DNA from: Isoetes taiwanensis
Lineage: Eukaryota; Streptophyta; Lycopodiopsida; Isoetales; Isoetaceae
Direction: 5' to 3'
NCBI GenBank assembly: GCA_021234155.1
Contig: JAJEKV010000039.1
Span: 930,001-994,000 of the forward strand
DNA length: 64,000 nt
Part shown: piece by piece, positions 48,471-59,233 of the stretch
Layout of the letters: the number at the start of each line of letters is the position of its first letter
Numbering within the stretch: the stretch's first letter is position 1
Notes under the pieces: model-generated
Told to the model about the DNA's origin: nothing
What the model saw: the letters and a program-made list of their open reading frames with translations, nothing else
Databases searched by the model: none
Translations under genes and position numbers: made by a program

Positions 48471-49065
48471 GAATAAGAATAAGAATAAGAATAAGAATAG
48501 ATTTTTAGCGTCCACGGAGACCAATTGGCCTATGGGACCCAAACCAAAAAGAGAGCAGCAAGCCTATTACTGACAGGATTAAAAAACCCCCGCCCCGAAG
48601 GGTTTTCGAGGGAAATACCTTAGCAGTAATAAGTATATTGGAACGCTGTACAGTTGTATAGGACAATTTCAATGTCGTCCTGTAGGACACAACTAAGCCC
48701 GTGCATCCATAACCTCTTGGAGGTATGACCCCAACAAACCCACTGACGCCGTAGTCAATAACTGATGCAACGGCTGGCCAGGCACTAGTAATCGAGCATA
48801 TCGCTCTCGAATATGAGCAAATGCTGGGCAGATCTGGAGGACATGACATTCATCCTCAATAGCACCCTGGTGGCAACACTGGCAAACCCTTTGCTCCCGT
48901 GCTTCCCGAGCCCAACGTCCTGTTTCAATGCGGAGGCGATGTGCACCCGTGCGAATGGAAGCTATAAGTCTGCGCTTCTTCATGGGCAGCTGGGTGTACA
49001 AGTACTGGTGTGGGCCTCTCGTGAGCCTAGGATTGACTTTCTGCTGATAGTGTGCCAGCTTAACA
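48471..49065 (-). mobile_element. LINE 3' end with (AATAAG)n tail
   Basis: The hexamer run at 48471-48500 is followed by the 3'-UTR block (gcgtccacggagaccaatt, then cccgccccgaagggttttcg). Then, on the minus strand, comes the end of ORF2: KKRRLIASIRTGAHRLRIE, VCQCCHQGAIEDECHVLQIC and PAFAHIRERYARLL. The CxxC...H....C finger is intact here. The element is 5'-truncated near 49065. Confidence 0.9.
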
Positions 49066-50772
49066 TCGTCTTTAGGTGGTCATTCCTATACAAAGACGAC
49101 GCAATAGACCTAGCATCAACATTTGTATTACATTTTTTGGAGCATCTACAAAGTTCATATCGCTCGACCCATCTACAAATGCAAAAACACAAATACATAA
49201 ATTCAAACACAACACAACCACTTGCTATGTTACGCAAACTCTAGACTCCCAAATCCACATTTCTCTATATGTGTAACATCAGTTACTTTATCGCCCATTC
49301 CAATACAAATACATTGTACTTATGCCTGGCAATGTAGAGCACCATTACTAGTTAGTAGTTAAAACCAAAGACTAATACGAGGTTAATGCATTAACAAGTG
49401 ATAGTTCTCATGCATAAAGAGGCAATGGACAATAGGAAACACTAAAATTTACATGATAATGCCATACTTCTACAAACAACACTTCGTGATGCTGATCAAT
49501 GGACATGTAACTTAGACAATTTCTCAATGTTAGAGTGTTAAAGTATTACTAACGAAAGTTGTTAGGCATGCCAACAAGCTCATGCACGCAGAAGGAGACA
49601 TTATGGACTATGGAAGAAGACATGGGGACAACCCACATTCAAAAGGCTAAGATCTACAAAGCCACTCTAATGGAGCGTTGTATACATCAGACGCCGTCAT
49701 GCTTAAGCCACGAGTATATCCGTGGTATATCTGGGTCTTTGACATGTTATAGCCACATCATAAAAAAAAATACACGACGATTTTGTGGACATCGTGTTTT
49801 TGCAATTTAGGGCTAGCTTAAACATGCCCACGTCCAACATTTACAGCTTGGCACTCCAATAGCCAATCCAAGTGGCTACTTGCATCCCTACCATTAGACT
49901 AATAAAATCACGTACTGAAACATCAATTGCAATGCATGCATGTTTTAATTCGAAAAGCCTAGTAACTCTATTACCTAAGTTATCATAAAAAGTTTGATCT
50001 TCAAAATTTGATGGCCGTTCTGGACCATCACCTGTATTGGTATTACCTACAACATTCGACAATAGGGCACAGATAGCTATAGGGAACAATGTTTTCCCCC
50101 AGATTGAAAATTGCAAATTTAATAAGTAGATTTCTCTGTCTTCACAACACCCTTCTAAAACTTATTCATTCAATACAAAAATAGATCAACCTATTCATAT
50201 ATTCTAGTCAACGTTTTTAAGTGCATTGGGCACGTTTTGAAATTTTGGAGTCCATCTGCATTTCAAACGTAAAATGTTTAGATTCGTGGCAAGTATTATC
50301 ATGAGCTTTCGGACAAGTCAGGGAATCCCAAAGGTTACTGACACTACTAAGGTCTTTGACTTTGCTTTACAAACATCTACAAGACCAGAAATCAAACACA
50401 TGTGGTAACAAGCCAATGCTAGGAGACAAGTCTCTTGATCCTATACATTAGCCCTATGTACTTTACATTAGCTGCACCCCTGGGGACTTGTATTTGCTAT
50501 TTGAATCTCTCTTGAAGTTTGCTTTATAAATTCCAGGAGTAGTTTCTTTTCGTCGCATTCAACTTAAGGTTGTAGGGGCAGACCAAAAACACAATGTTGG
50601 TGCGTTGTATCCGTCATATGTCCAATCAGATGCTGCCAATATGGCATGATGAAATTGCTCCTCCTCCTCGCCTTTAATAACAAATTGTGACCCACACCTC
50701 ATTAATCCCATCTTGATATCAATGTTCTCTTTCTAGAATTTATTGTGGAAGGTAATTTATGATCATTCAATT

Positions 50773-50775
<3 letters not shown>
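49066..50775. other. Unassigned
   Basis: About 1.7 kb without a supported gene. The short ORFs (49559-49810, 49841-50116) lack motifs. Confidence 0.5.
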
Positions 50776-50812
<37 letters not shown>

Positions 50813-51120
50813 AATGTACGAATTTTTATATTTTATATTAAAGGATTAAAAAGTACAATGTTACACTGCTTGTAGAGAATTACTACAGGAGTAATCTCGA
50901 CATCTTCATTCTCTACATGCAGGAACTTATTAATTGCTCTAGAAGCTGATACCCTTGAGAAGCTCATAAGTCCTAGCCGCATCGTAACCAGATTAAGCAT
51001 GAGGATCTGTAGTTGCCAAGAGGCACTTGGAAATAATTCGTCTCATCAAGGGCACTTACAAATAAACTGAACAACCAAAATAAGAGGAAGATATATGCAC
51101 CTTGCTTCACAAGGCCTAGG
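50776..51120 (-). mobile_element. Poly(A)-tailed retroposon 3' end
   Basis: A run of 36 T (50776-50811) is followed by gaatgtacgaatttttatat and tttatattaaagg. Read on the minus strand this is an AT-rich 3' UTR ending in poly(A), like ordinary plant L1-type LINEs and unlike the microsatellite-tailed LINEs elsewhere in the window. The 5' limit is not visible. Confidence 0.55.
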
Positions 51121-53589
51121 TATCAGAGTAGCCAAATGGAATGGAATTCAGGCATCAGTACCTGATCTTAGCACACAGCTCAAACGTTGCAGTATTTGAG
51201 CAAACCATATCCATAAGTGGATTGGTATCAAAGAAAAATTTGGCATCAGCACCAAATTATCTTCAAGCTTCAGTGCTTGAATGGCTTCATCAATCATAGC
51301 AGTAATTGAGAAAGCAAATAAAGTGCTAAGAAATTCCAAGTATTTGCCAATAACCTGTTTTCTGAACCACTGCAGCATAAATCAGTGTCAGACCTTGCAA
51401 TTCTTTTGACAGAAGAATCTTCCTGATACCTCAAATGCAAAAACCCGGTTCTTCCTGCTAGCAAGAAAGAGCAGAAAAGGAAGGGCGATAGACTTACTTC
51501 TTTCCAAAAGAATGAATTTTGTTGTCCTCCGATGAAAAGACTCAAAGAAACACCTTTACCTAATCTTGCAGATTTGTTCTTCACCTTATGGGTCGGCATC
51601 CAAATGGATCTACCCTTTCGGCAAGTCTTTCTTAAAGACAAAGTGCAGAAGTACCTCCTGTGCACAGCTTTGAAGCAGAATGTCTGCATTTGCATCTGCT
51701 CAAGACCACCTGTCTATGATTGTCCCTGCTGCAGCACTTAGTTTTGCAAAAAAAACTAGAAGCAGTACACGGTTCTGCCCCTTTCTTTGCAGACCACCTG
51801 TCTCTGACTGTCCCTGCTGCAGCACTTGGGATTCTGCCCCTTTCTTTGCCAGTACTTTAAATTTGAGAGAATCGAGCGGCTATGGGCTGAACTGAAGGAA
51901 AAGGGTACGGGAACTTGGGTGAAACAGGGGCAGATTTGGGAAGGAAACAAGGGCAAATCCGATGGAAAGGGGGCGGATTTGGGAAGGAAACAGGGGCAAA
52001 TCCGGTGGAAACTATGGAGGCAAAGCTTCAAATCTCAAAATTTTTTTGTTCTTGCAGATCTGGGCGGTCAGGAATACCTTGATGCAACAGAGACAGTTGT
52101 GCTATGAAACGTCCTGCTTGCTGCCGAAATTTAGCTTTTGTACTGGCGACAAACCACGGACAGATCCATGTGATGAGGCAGAATCCTTAGAAGCAGACCC
52201 CTGTGTCAAAGAAGCCAAAGAAAATTCTTCTTACAAAGAACACATCCTCGTTAGAGGATATTGATGCAAGATTGCCACCAAAAGATGCAAGAAGAATCAC
52301 TCCATCAGATTTTTTTCCACAATTCTCATGGAGAACAAATCCATCAGGCCCTACTAGCCACAAAAGCTAGAAATTGTTCTTCAAGAGCAACTGCTGTGCT
52401 GATCCGACAGAAGGGAGGGCGGCTGCTCCCTAGCCGGCCAAGAACAGCGGCCTGGGCGCCAACGGCATTTTTTCTGCCCTTTATGTCATCTTCAATTAGA
52501 AATTAGGCAATGCCAATTAGACATTCATCAATGACATTAAACATAGCATGCCAATGAATTTAGAGTACAAACAAACAATCATACTTTTTGAACTGAATTG
52601 AATAGAAATTAACATAAGCCTTTGCTATGTGAGACTTATTGTTAGAATTACAAGAAATTTATCGTGGCAGCCAAGGCCGCCGCAAACATTTCTCTTTCCC
52701 GGCTCCCCTGTATTTGGCGGACTGGGTCAGAAGAAGGGAATACTCTCGGGACAAAGTTTTCTCTCTACTGATCCATCTGATAATATCGTATGTCTGCCAG
52801 TCTAGGAATAAGCAGGATTGGGATCTATGCTAGTGCCTAGTGTCTGTAGAATACATATTCATTTTTCATAACCACCATAAGATTGCCATTATCGAGCTCG
52901 TTTCTCCTCTGAGACCTCAAACCCTCAACTTTTTTTATTGACACTCCATCGAATAGTAGTTAGTGGGCTTTTGTTCAAGTGTACATTTCTTTTGTCAACT
53001 CACTTAACTGTTCGAATTGTGCCTATTCAAAATGAAATGTATATCAAGTTTGGTCTCAACTGCGAGACCTGGGTGTGGGTCTAGGTATTATAGTCCAAGA
53101 GTTCTATACTACATTGTATACAGGATCCAAGTATTGTGAGGATCTAGGTATATGGTCTAGGAGTTCTATGCTATAAATATTTCTTTGAGTTGTAGATATT
53201 TGTTTAAGTTGTATATGGTCCAAGAGTCCTATCGACAAATATTTTTCAATTGTAAGGTATTGTAAAACTACAATGGCGAAGCCTTTTTATTACCATTTTG
53301 ATCATTCATTGGCCAAAGACATGATTCACGGCTTCATCTGCAAGAACCGTCTCGGCCGATGACAGGTAAGAAGAAGGAGCTAAAGAAAGATATTGGAGCT
53401 ACGGGATTAGGTTTAATTTCTCAACTCCCTCTCGTTCTTCCAATTATATTCATTCATCTTACTGATTCTCTCGTGGACGATAGTTAAGAAGCAGGAGGTA
53501 AAGAAAGAGACGGGGCTTGGGCTTTCTGCAAAAAAATCCGGTGATTTTAGGCAATGGTACTCAGAGGTTTGTAGATCTATATCTGTTCT
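51121..53589. other. Unassigned DNA with two local duplications
   Basis: At 51706 and 51791 a unit with ccacctgtct and tgtccctgctgcagcactt is repeated (85 bp). At 51928-52010 cagatttgggaaggaaacaa with gggcaaatccg is repeated (about 43 bp). No gene recognised. Confidence 0.55.
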
Positions 53590-53594
53590 GATCG

Positions 53595-54330
53595 GGAGCT
53601 ACAGGAGCTTCGGGCGGCCGTTGCCCAGCAAGGCAAGGGCCTCCATGCCGAGGCACATGAGCAACTCCGCCATTGCACGCGGGAGATGGCAAGACATGAC
53701 AACGTCCTGCAAGAGCTGAGCTCCAGACTCCGGAGAACAGAAACCACAGCAAAGAACACACCAACCCCGCGAACCCACCAACCTACAGGACGTCAACCTG
53801 GAACACATGCTGCGGACACATCAGATCACGCCGGGCCGCCACCACCCCGGCGCCGGCCACAGCCTATGCCTCACCCACCTCAACCAACACCTGGTGCGGC
53901 CCCCGCCGAACTTCAGGAACAGAGACGCAGGAGCCGCAATGTGGTAGTGCGAGGCCTGACGGAGGAGTCGGGAGAACATCTCACTTCCCGACTCCAGACA
54001 CAGATCTTGGACCGGATGATGTTCCCAGCACCTGTGACCATTGGAAAGGCGAAGTCGTCATGGAATTCAGCCACGATCGCCCCGGGTGGTCATCTTTCTG
54101 ATTGAGAGCGTGCCAGAGCGGGTGGCCATCCTGCGTCAGGGCCGGAAGTTGAAGGGAACGGCTCTGTACGTTGACCCGGACTTGACCCCAGTACAGCAAG
54201 AGACCCGAAGGCTTGAGCTGGCCAAAGTCAGGGACTGCCTTGAGACATGGAGGGGCAGGGGGCTGGTCGAGGGGAAGGATCTTGTAGTGCAGCCAAACAG
54301 GGATGCAGGCACTCCGGCCCCTCGAGTCCC
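53595..54330 (+). pseudogene. LINE ORF1 (nucleic-acid chaperone type)
   Basis: The N-terminal part is a coiled-coil-like stretch (LQELRAAVAQQGKGLHAEAH ... LQELSSRLRRTE). Next comes a proline-rich linker, then RRSRNVVVRGLTEESGE in one frame. After a shift near 54110 come ESVPERVAILRQGRKLKGTA and LYVDPDLTPVQQETRRLELA. The NVVVRGL and AILR...LKGT.....DLT...Q..RR blocks resemble the RNA-binding and C-terminal domains of L1-type ORF1 proteins. Such proteins coat the element RNA. At least one frameshift separates the two halves. Confidence 0.6.
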
Positions 54331-54429
54331 CTCTGAGGGGCCCCGGCCGCCAGAGCATCCACATCTTCCGCTCCCCCTAGGACCACCACTACCACCGGAC
54401 CTGAAGTGGCGATGCATGCCACTAAATAG

Positions 54430-57425
54430 GGATCGTGCCTCAGCGTGGTATCCTGGAATTGCCGTGGCTTTCCATGGCGAAGGGGCGATCTCAATTCCGC
54501 CGCCATGGACATGGACCTTATCTTCCTCATGGAAACATGGGAACATGCCGCCACAAGGCTACGATTTGCCGGGATACCGGCGCTACTCGTCTTCAATGAG
54601 TGCAGGGAAACGAGGACACGGAGGAATTGCGTGTTATTACCCGGCGACCTTGGCCCAATCGGTCTCCCATTGTAAAGGCGAGTGCACAACAGATGCATGG
54701 AATGGGTATGAAAGTGCGAAACGGCGATGGCAGCCCCTCTCTTTGTGGCGGCTTGCTACTTCCCACATGCCGAGAGCAACTTTTACCACACGCACTTGGA
54801 TGTGGATGTGGGGAGCCCTATGTCGATCTATATGATGACATACTGGCCAGCATGCACAATTGGGCAAGGTCATGTTGCTTGGAGATTTCAATGCGCGCAC
54901 AGGGGCCGAGCAGATCCCAAAATTCGCACCTCTAGCTGAGGATGTGTTGCAAATGGACCCCGCAGAGATGGTTTGGCCAAGGGCGCCGATGACCGGTGAC
55001 ACGGTATGGCCACCGGCCTTTATTCGCGGGCAAGATCTTTGACCTGGTCATTTGCAATGGGCTGGCACAGTGGCCGTCCTCCACCGCTTCACTTGTAGAC
55101 GGGGAGAACAGTGGGGCGGCACCAGTGTGGTGGATTACGTGCTAGCAGACGAGCAATGCCTACACTTGATCACTCGCTTCAGTGTCGGGACAGGTGGCCG
55201 GGACGAGGAAGTAGACTCCGACCATCAGCCCCTGTTCTTGCAGATAGATTGGCAGGCCAACCGAGCACCCATTGCCCCAACACCCCATGTACCCACGGTT
55301 AAGGCCCTGGACTATGATCATGCGACGGTCAATGCGAGGATGCTTGAGCATGAGCCGCTGGAGGCCGCAACTCCCCACACTTCAACAGCAGACGGCCCAG
55401 CTGAACCAGCTCCTTCTGAGGGTAGGGGACAGATGCTTTGGGAGAGACCGCTCTCGACGATCCACAGGGGCTGCAACCACCTTCCCCCGCAATCACTGGT
55501 TCGATGACGAATGTCGGGAGCTGAAACGATGGCTCCGCCAAGTGCTGGACCCCACCATTTGCCCGCAGCCGCCCGTCCGTCAATACCGCTCCTTCCTCAA
55601 GACCAAGAAAGCCGGTACCTTATGAGCACCAAAGAAGATGTTTGGTCTTCTAGACCGCCACCCTAGGGCCTTCTGGAGAAAGGTCTTGAGTAAGCCTGCA
55701 CAGCCCACAGGAAATATTACCCCGGAACAATGGGTGAGATACTTGCAGCAGCTGTATGACCCAATGGGAAGCCGGGCTTCCCCCCGCACTGGACTACCAG
55801 TAGAGTTGTGCCCATATACAAAGCAGGGGACCCCCACAGCCCAGCCAACTATCGTACCATTATGGTCAGTTCTGTCTTTGCCAAGTTGCTTGCCGGGATT
55901 CTTGAGCGGCGATTGACACTTTGGGCAGAGGATGGAGAAGTCTTGCGGGCTCAAGACGCCAGCAAAGCTTCCGCCCCGGCATTCTACTATTGACCATATC
56001 TTCACTCTGCGAACACTCATAGAGGATAGCCGGAATCGGACGCCAGAGAATCAGATTGTTGCTTTGTGGATTTCGCAAAGGCTTTTGACACGGTGCCTCG
56101 GGATAAGTTGTGGGACGATTGAGGCAGACTAGGGACCCCGTCGACTTGCGAGAATGCTATATACGCAGACTATCTGAGGCTTGCTCCGGGCCGTCTCACA
56201 CCGCTTGGGAGCCCGTTGTTAGTAGCATTGGGGTGCGCCAGGCTGCCCTCTATCCCGACGCGCTCTTTGGCTTGTACATTGACCAGCTAGAAGAATGGCT
56301 AGTCGAGCACGGGGGAGGCGCCGGTTGATGCACCACATAATCCGCAACTCATATATGCCGATGATGTTGGCTCGCCGCATATACCCCGGAGGACATGCAA
56401 CGCCACCGGATGCTTTGGACACTTTTTCGCCAATTCACCGACATGAGAGTTAACTTGGCCAAGACAAGGGTGCCGCTGGTCCCATCATCCCTAAGACCCA
56501 CGCGTCTTCCCTCATTCACTTACCAAAAGGTGTAGTGGAGGTGGCTCATCTTTATAAGTATTTGGGCATTGAGTTTTCTACTACCACACACCGGGATGCA
56601 TCCATCGTTACGGGTCACCGCAGTCGGAAAGCCCCTCAGATGCAATGCAAAACAACAATCACAAGGCGTAGTCAGATGCATGGGGTCACCAGCACACTTG
56701 TTCAGTGGCCTTGGTTGAACCGGTCCTCCTCTATGGGGCGTATGGGGGGCCGCTGATATCCCTCACCACTTGGAACGATCTAGAGCAGGTACGTAAAGCT
56801 TTCTTGGCTCGCACCGGGAGTGAAATCCACGGTCCCATATCGATCTTGCTCCAAGAGATGGGCTTCCTTCCATTACAGAGGGTCGCTACTGAACGCCACA
56901 TTATTTACTTCCGTAAGGTGGTGGCTATGGATGAAGCCCGGCTGCCCAACCTTGCTTTGGCAAAGGGCGATGGGCCCGCAGCGACTCAAAGCCGGGCTGG
57001 AAAGACAAGCAAGCCCAAAGTGGTTCTCGCTATGGAATGTGCAGCACACAGATGTGGACCGGTGCATACACCGAAGGAACGCTACGCTTTGAAGCAAGAT
57101 TTTGGATGCTTGCTTCATGGCCAAGCTTTGGGATGCAGAGGCCCTATCACATGTCAAGGTGGCAAATTATCGACAGCCAGGTTAATCCCATGCTCACGAG
57201 GGGCCCACACCACTACCGCGCACCCATCTACCCATGAAAAGCGCCAGGGTGATTGCTTCCATTCGCGACAGATGCACACCACCTCCGCATTGAGAGAGGG
57301 GAGATGGATTCGGGAGCCGCGGAGGACAGAGTCCGGGTCTTTGCCAACGTGCGCCATTGAGGATGAAAGTCACGCCCTCCGTGCCTGTCCGGCGCAGACG
57401 AGCATATCCGGCTCTCGGTGATGCT
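54430..57425 (+). pseudogene. LINE ORF2 (endonuclease and reverse transcriptase), frameshifted
   Basis: The domains appear in order across several frames. The APE-type endonuclease shows SWNCRGF and LIFLMETWE (about 54447), LLGDFNAR (about 54870) and SVVDYVLA then SDHQPL (about 55120-55235). The reverse transcriptase shows KAGDPHSPANYRTI (about 55820), FVDFAKAFDTVPRDKLW (56063), the catalytic YADD (56354-56365) and YKYLGIEF (about 56555). The tail shows LVEPVLLYGAYGGPLISLT and CAIEDESHALRACP (57350-57390). All key catalytic words are present, but the reading frame changes repeatedly, so no full protein can be made from the sequence as given. Confidence 0.9.
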
Positions 57426-57764
57426 TTCTGTTAGTTGTGCCCCATCGGGCCTTGCATGAGCTACCGAGCACCTCCGTGAGGGCTTGTTGGGATCAGACCT
57501 CGGGAGGTAATGGATACGCGGACTCGCTTATGCCCCCCCGTCCGACATTAACCTCATTTGCATACTTGTGATTATGTATATAATCAGGCAAAGATGTCAA
57601 AGATCCTTATTGCTACTAAGGTTTTTCCCCCGAAAACCCTTCGGGGCGGGGGTTTTTTAATCCTGGTAGTAATACGCCTGCTGCTCTCTCTCTTTGTACT
57701 TGGGTCCCATAGGCCAGTTGGTCTCCGTGGACGATAAAATCATATTCTATTCTATTCTATTCTG

Positions 57765-59233
57765 TTAAATAGTCGCATACACCCAAAACCAAGCCGAATA
57801 CATCAAATCCATCTTCTACACCCGCCTTTCATAGCTTCAATTCAATTAGGAGCTTATTGCAAGAAACTATAGCCGAAGCAGAAACTACGGCCAAACCGTT
57901 GCCATAGTCGTAGCATAACCGGTCACCATAGACCTGTTCTAGAAGCCCTAAGAGGTCGCCATATCCCTATTCTTGAAGCAGTAAAAAGGCGCCATAGCCC
58001 CTTGTTTATTTGAGGGGTCTGCGTCTTCTGCGGAAACAAAGCCAAATCTAGTTCCAACCATAATCTTTCGTTCTTGAAGCCCCCTGTTTGCCGGATCCTC
58101 TTCCAATCAGATCCAAAAACGGAAGCTAAATCTGATGAGAAATATGGGCAACCTTACCTCTGCTGCATTCGACCTGGGAAAAACAGATTTCACGCACAGA
58201 TGGCTCCGGCGGATGCAGGTTCAATCTCGCAGTATGGTATGAACAGGGCACAGGATGCGTGCCTGCGTGTCAATTGTTGTGCTTTGCCAATATAGTCCAC
58301 GTGTCAATTTTTTGGTCGTAAGCAAGAAGCAGCCCTCCTGCTTTTGCGCGACGAGAGCATCTTGCCACCAATAATTATATATGTTAGATAATAGATGATC
58401 TTGCATGTTTGATGTCATGCTTCCTTCTTAGCTTGTTAGATTGCTCTTCATATTCTCAACATGTTTATATGCGATATATCTTTATGCTGAAGGATATATG
58501 CGATATATCTTTATGCTGCATGTCATGCATGAGGAATGGTAACTGCGTTGGTCTGTCGTTTTGGTTTTCTCGAGGTGATGATAGCAACATCTAAGTTCCT
58601 GTGTGACCTTTGCAATAATAGATGGTTGCTAATATTACGAATATTTATATTGAGCAAGTTCTATCGTCTCCTAGCTTTGTGATGCTCATATGAGCAAATT
58701 ATATCGAGTGGCTAGATTGTTGCATATTACCGATCATATGAATTGGAGTTGGAGATGTGTGGGTGGACATGACGTGAATCTGAGGACATATGTTATTTTT
58801 ATGCCTTTGCACAGGGGCATGCTAATCTTTATTGCATGTCTCAAAGGACTATTGCCTAGGTTCTACTTCTAGGGGATATAACTAAAAAGATTAAAACCCT
58901 AAAAAATAGGAATTTCTAACTTAAAATAGCCCGACACATTTAAGAACGACATTTTCATTTTGAGCATTATAAATGCCCGAAAAACATGGAAGATGTTCCC
59001 GAGTCTCGAGGACCATCTTTTAAGTGGTATTCCGCTTTCGTTTTTTCATTCGTGAAACGAGCTTCATGTCTGCCATAGCTTGTTGAGGTGGTTTAACAAT
59101 ATCTTCCATGCAGAATTATTTGCAGGTTGATACTATGATTTGGATCGGCGGAGCTTACGAAATGGTTGTTTGCATTTTTAGCTTTTAGGTGACCAGGCCG
59201 TGGTTGCATAATTGCCAAACCAGGGGCGAGGAG
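57765..59233. other. Intergenic, upstream of the cullin gene
   Basis: No coding region. At 58469-58520 the phrase gatatatctttatgctg occurs twice in tandem (31 bp unit). The right 500 bases must hold the cullin promoter and leader. No clear TATA box was fixed. Confidence 0.5.
58894..58902 (+). promoter_or_regulatory. Telo-box-like AAACCCTAA
   Basis: AAACCCTAA lies about 330 bases before the cullin start codon. Telo-boxes are common in promoters of plant genes active in dividing cells. A single short match is weak evidence. Confidence 0.3.

Larger units (their letters stand above)
53590..57764 (+). mobile_element. Near-complete LINE with (ATTCT)n tail
   Basis: Contains ORF1, then ORF2 with endonuclease, reverse transcriptase and C-terminal finger, then the 3'-UTR block (57605-57735). 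It ends in ATTCT repeats (57743-57764). It is GC-rich compared with its surroundings. The 5' end is unclear: no start codon opens ORF1, so it may be slightly truncated. The domain order fits L1-like or related APE-type non-LTR elements. Confidence 0.9.

Noticed and set aside
57600-57660. Hairpin cccgaaaacccttcggggcg as a transcription terminator
   Set aside because: It is part of the repeated LINE 3'-UTR block, also at 20.9 and 48.6 kb; bacterial-type termination does not apply.
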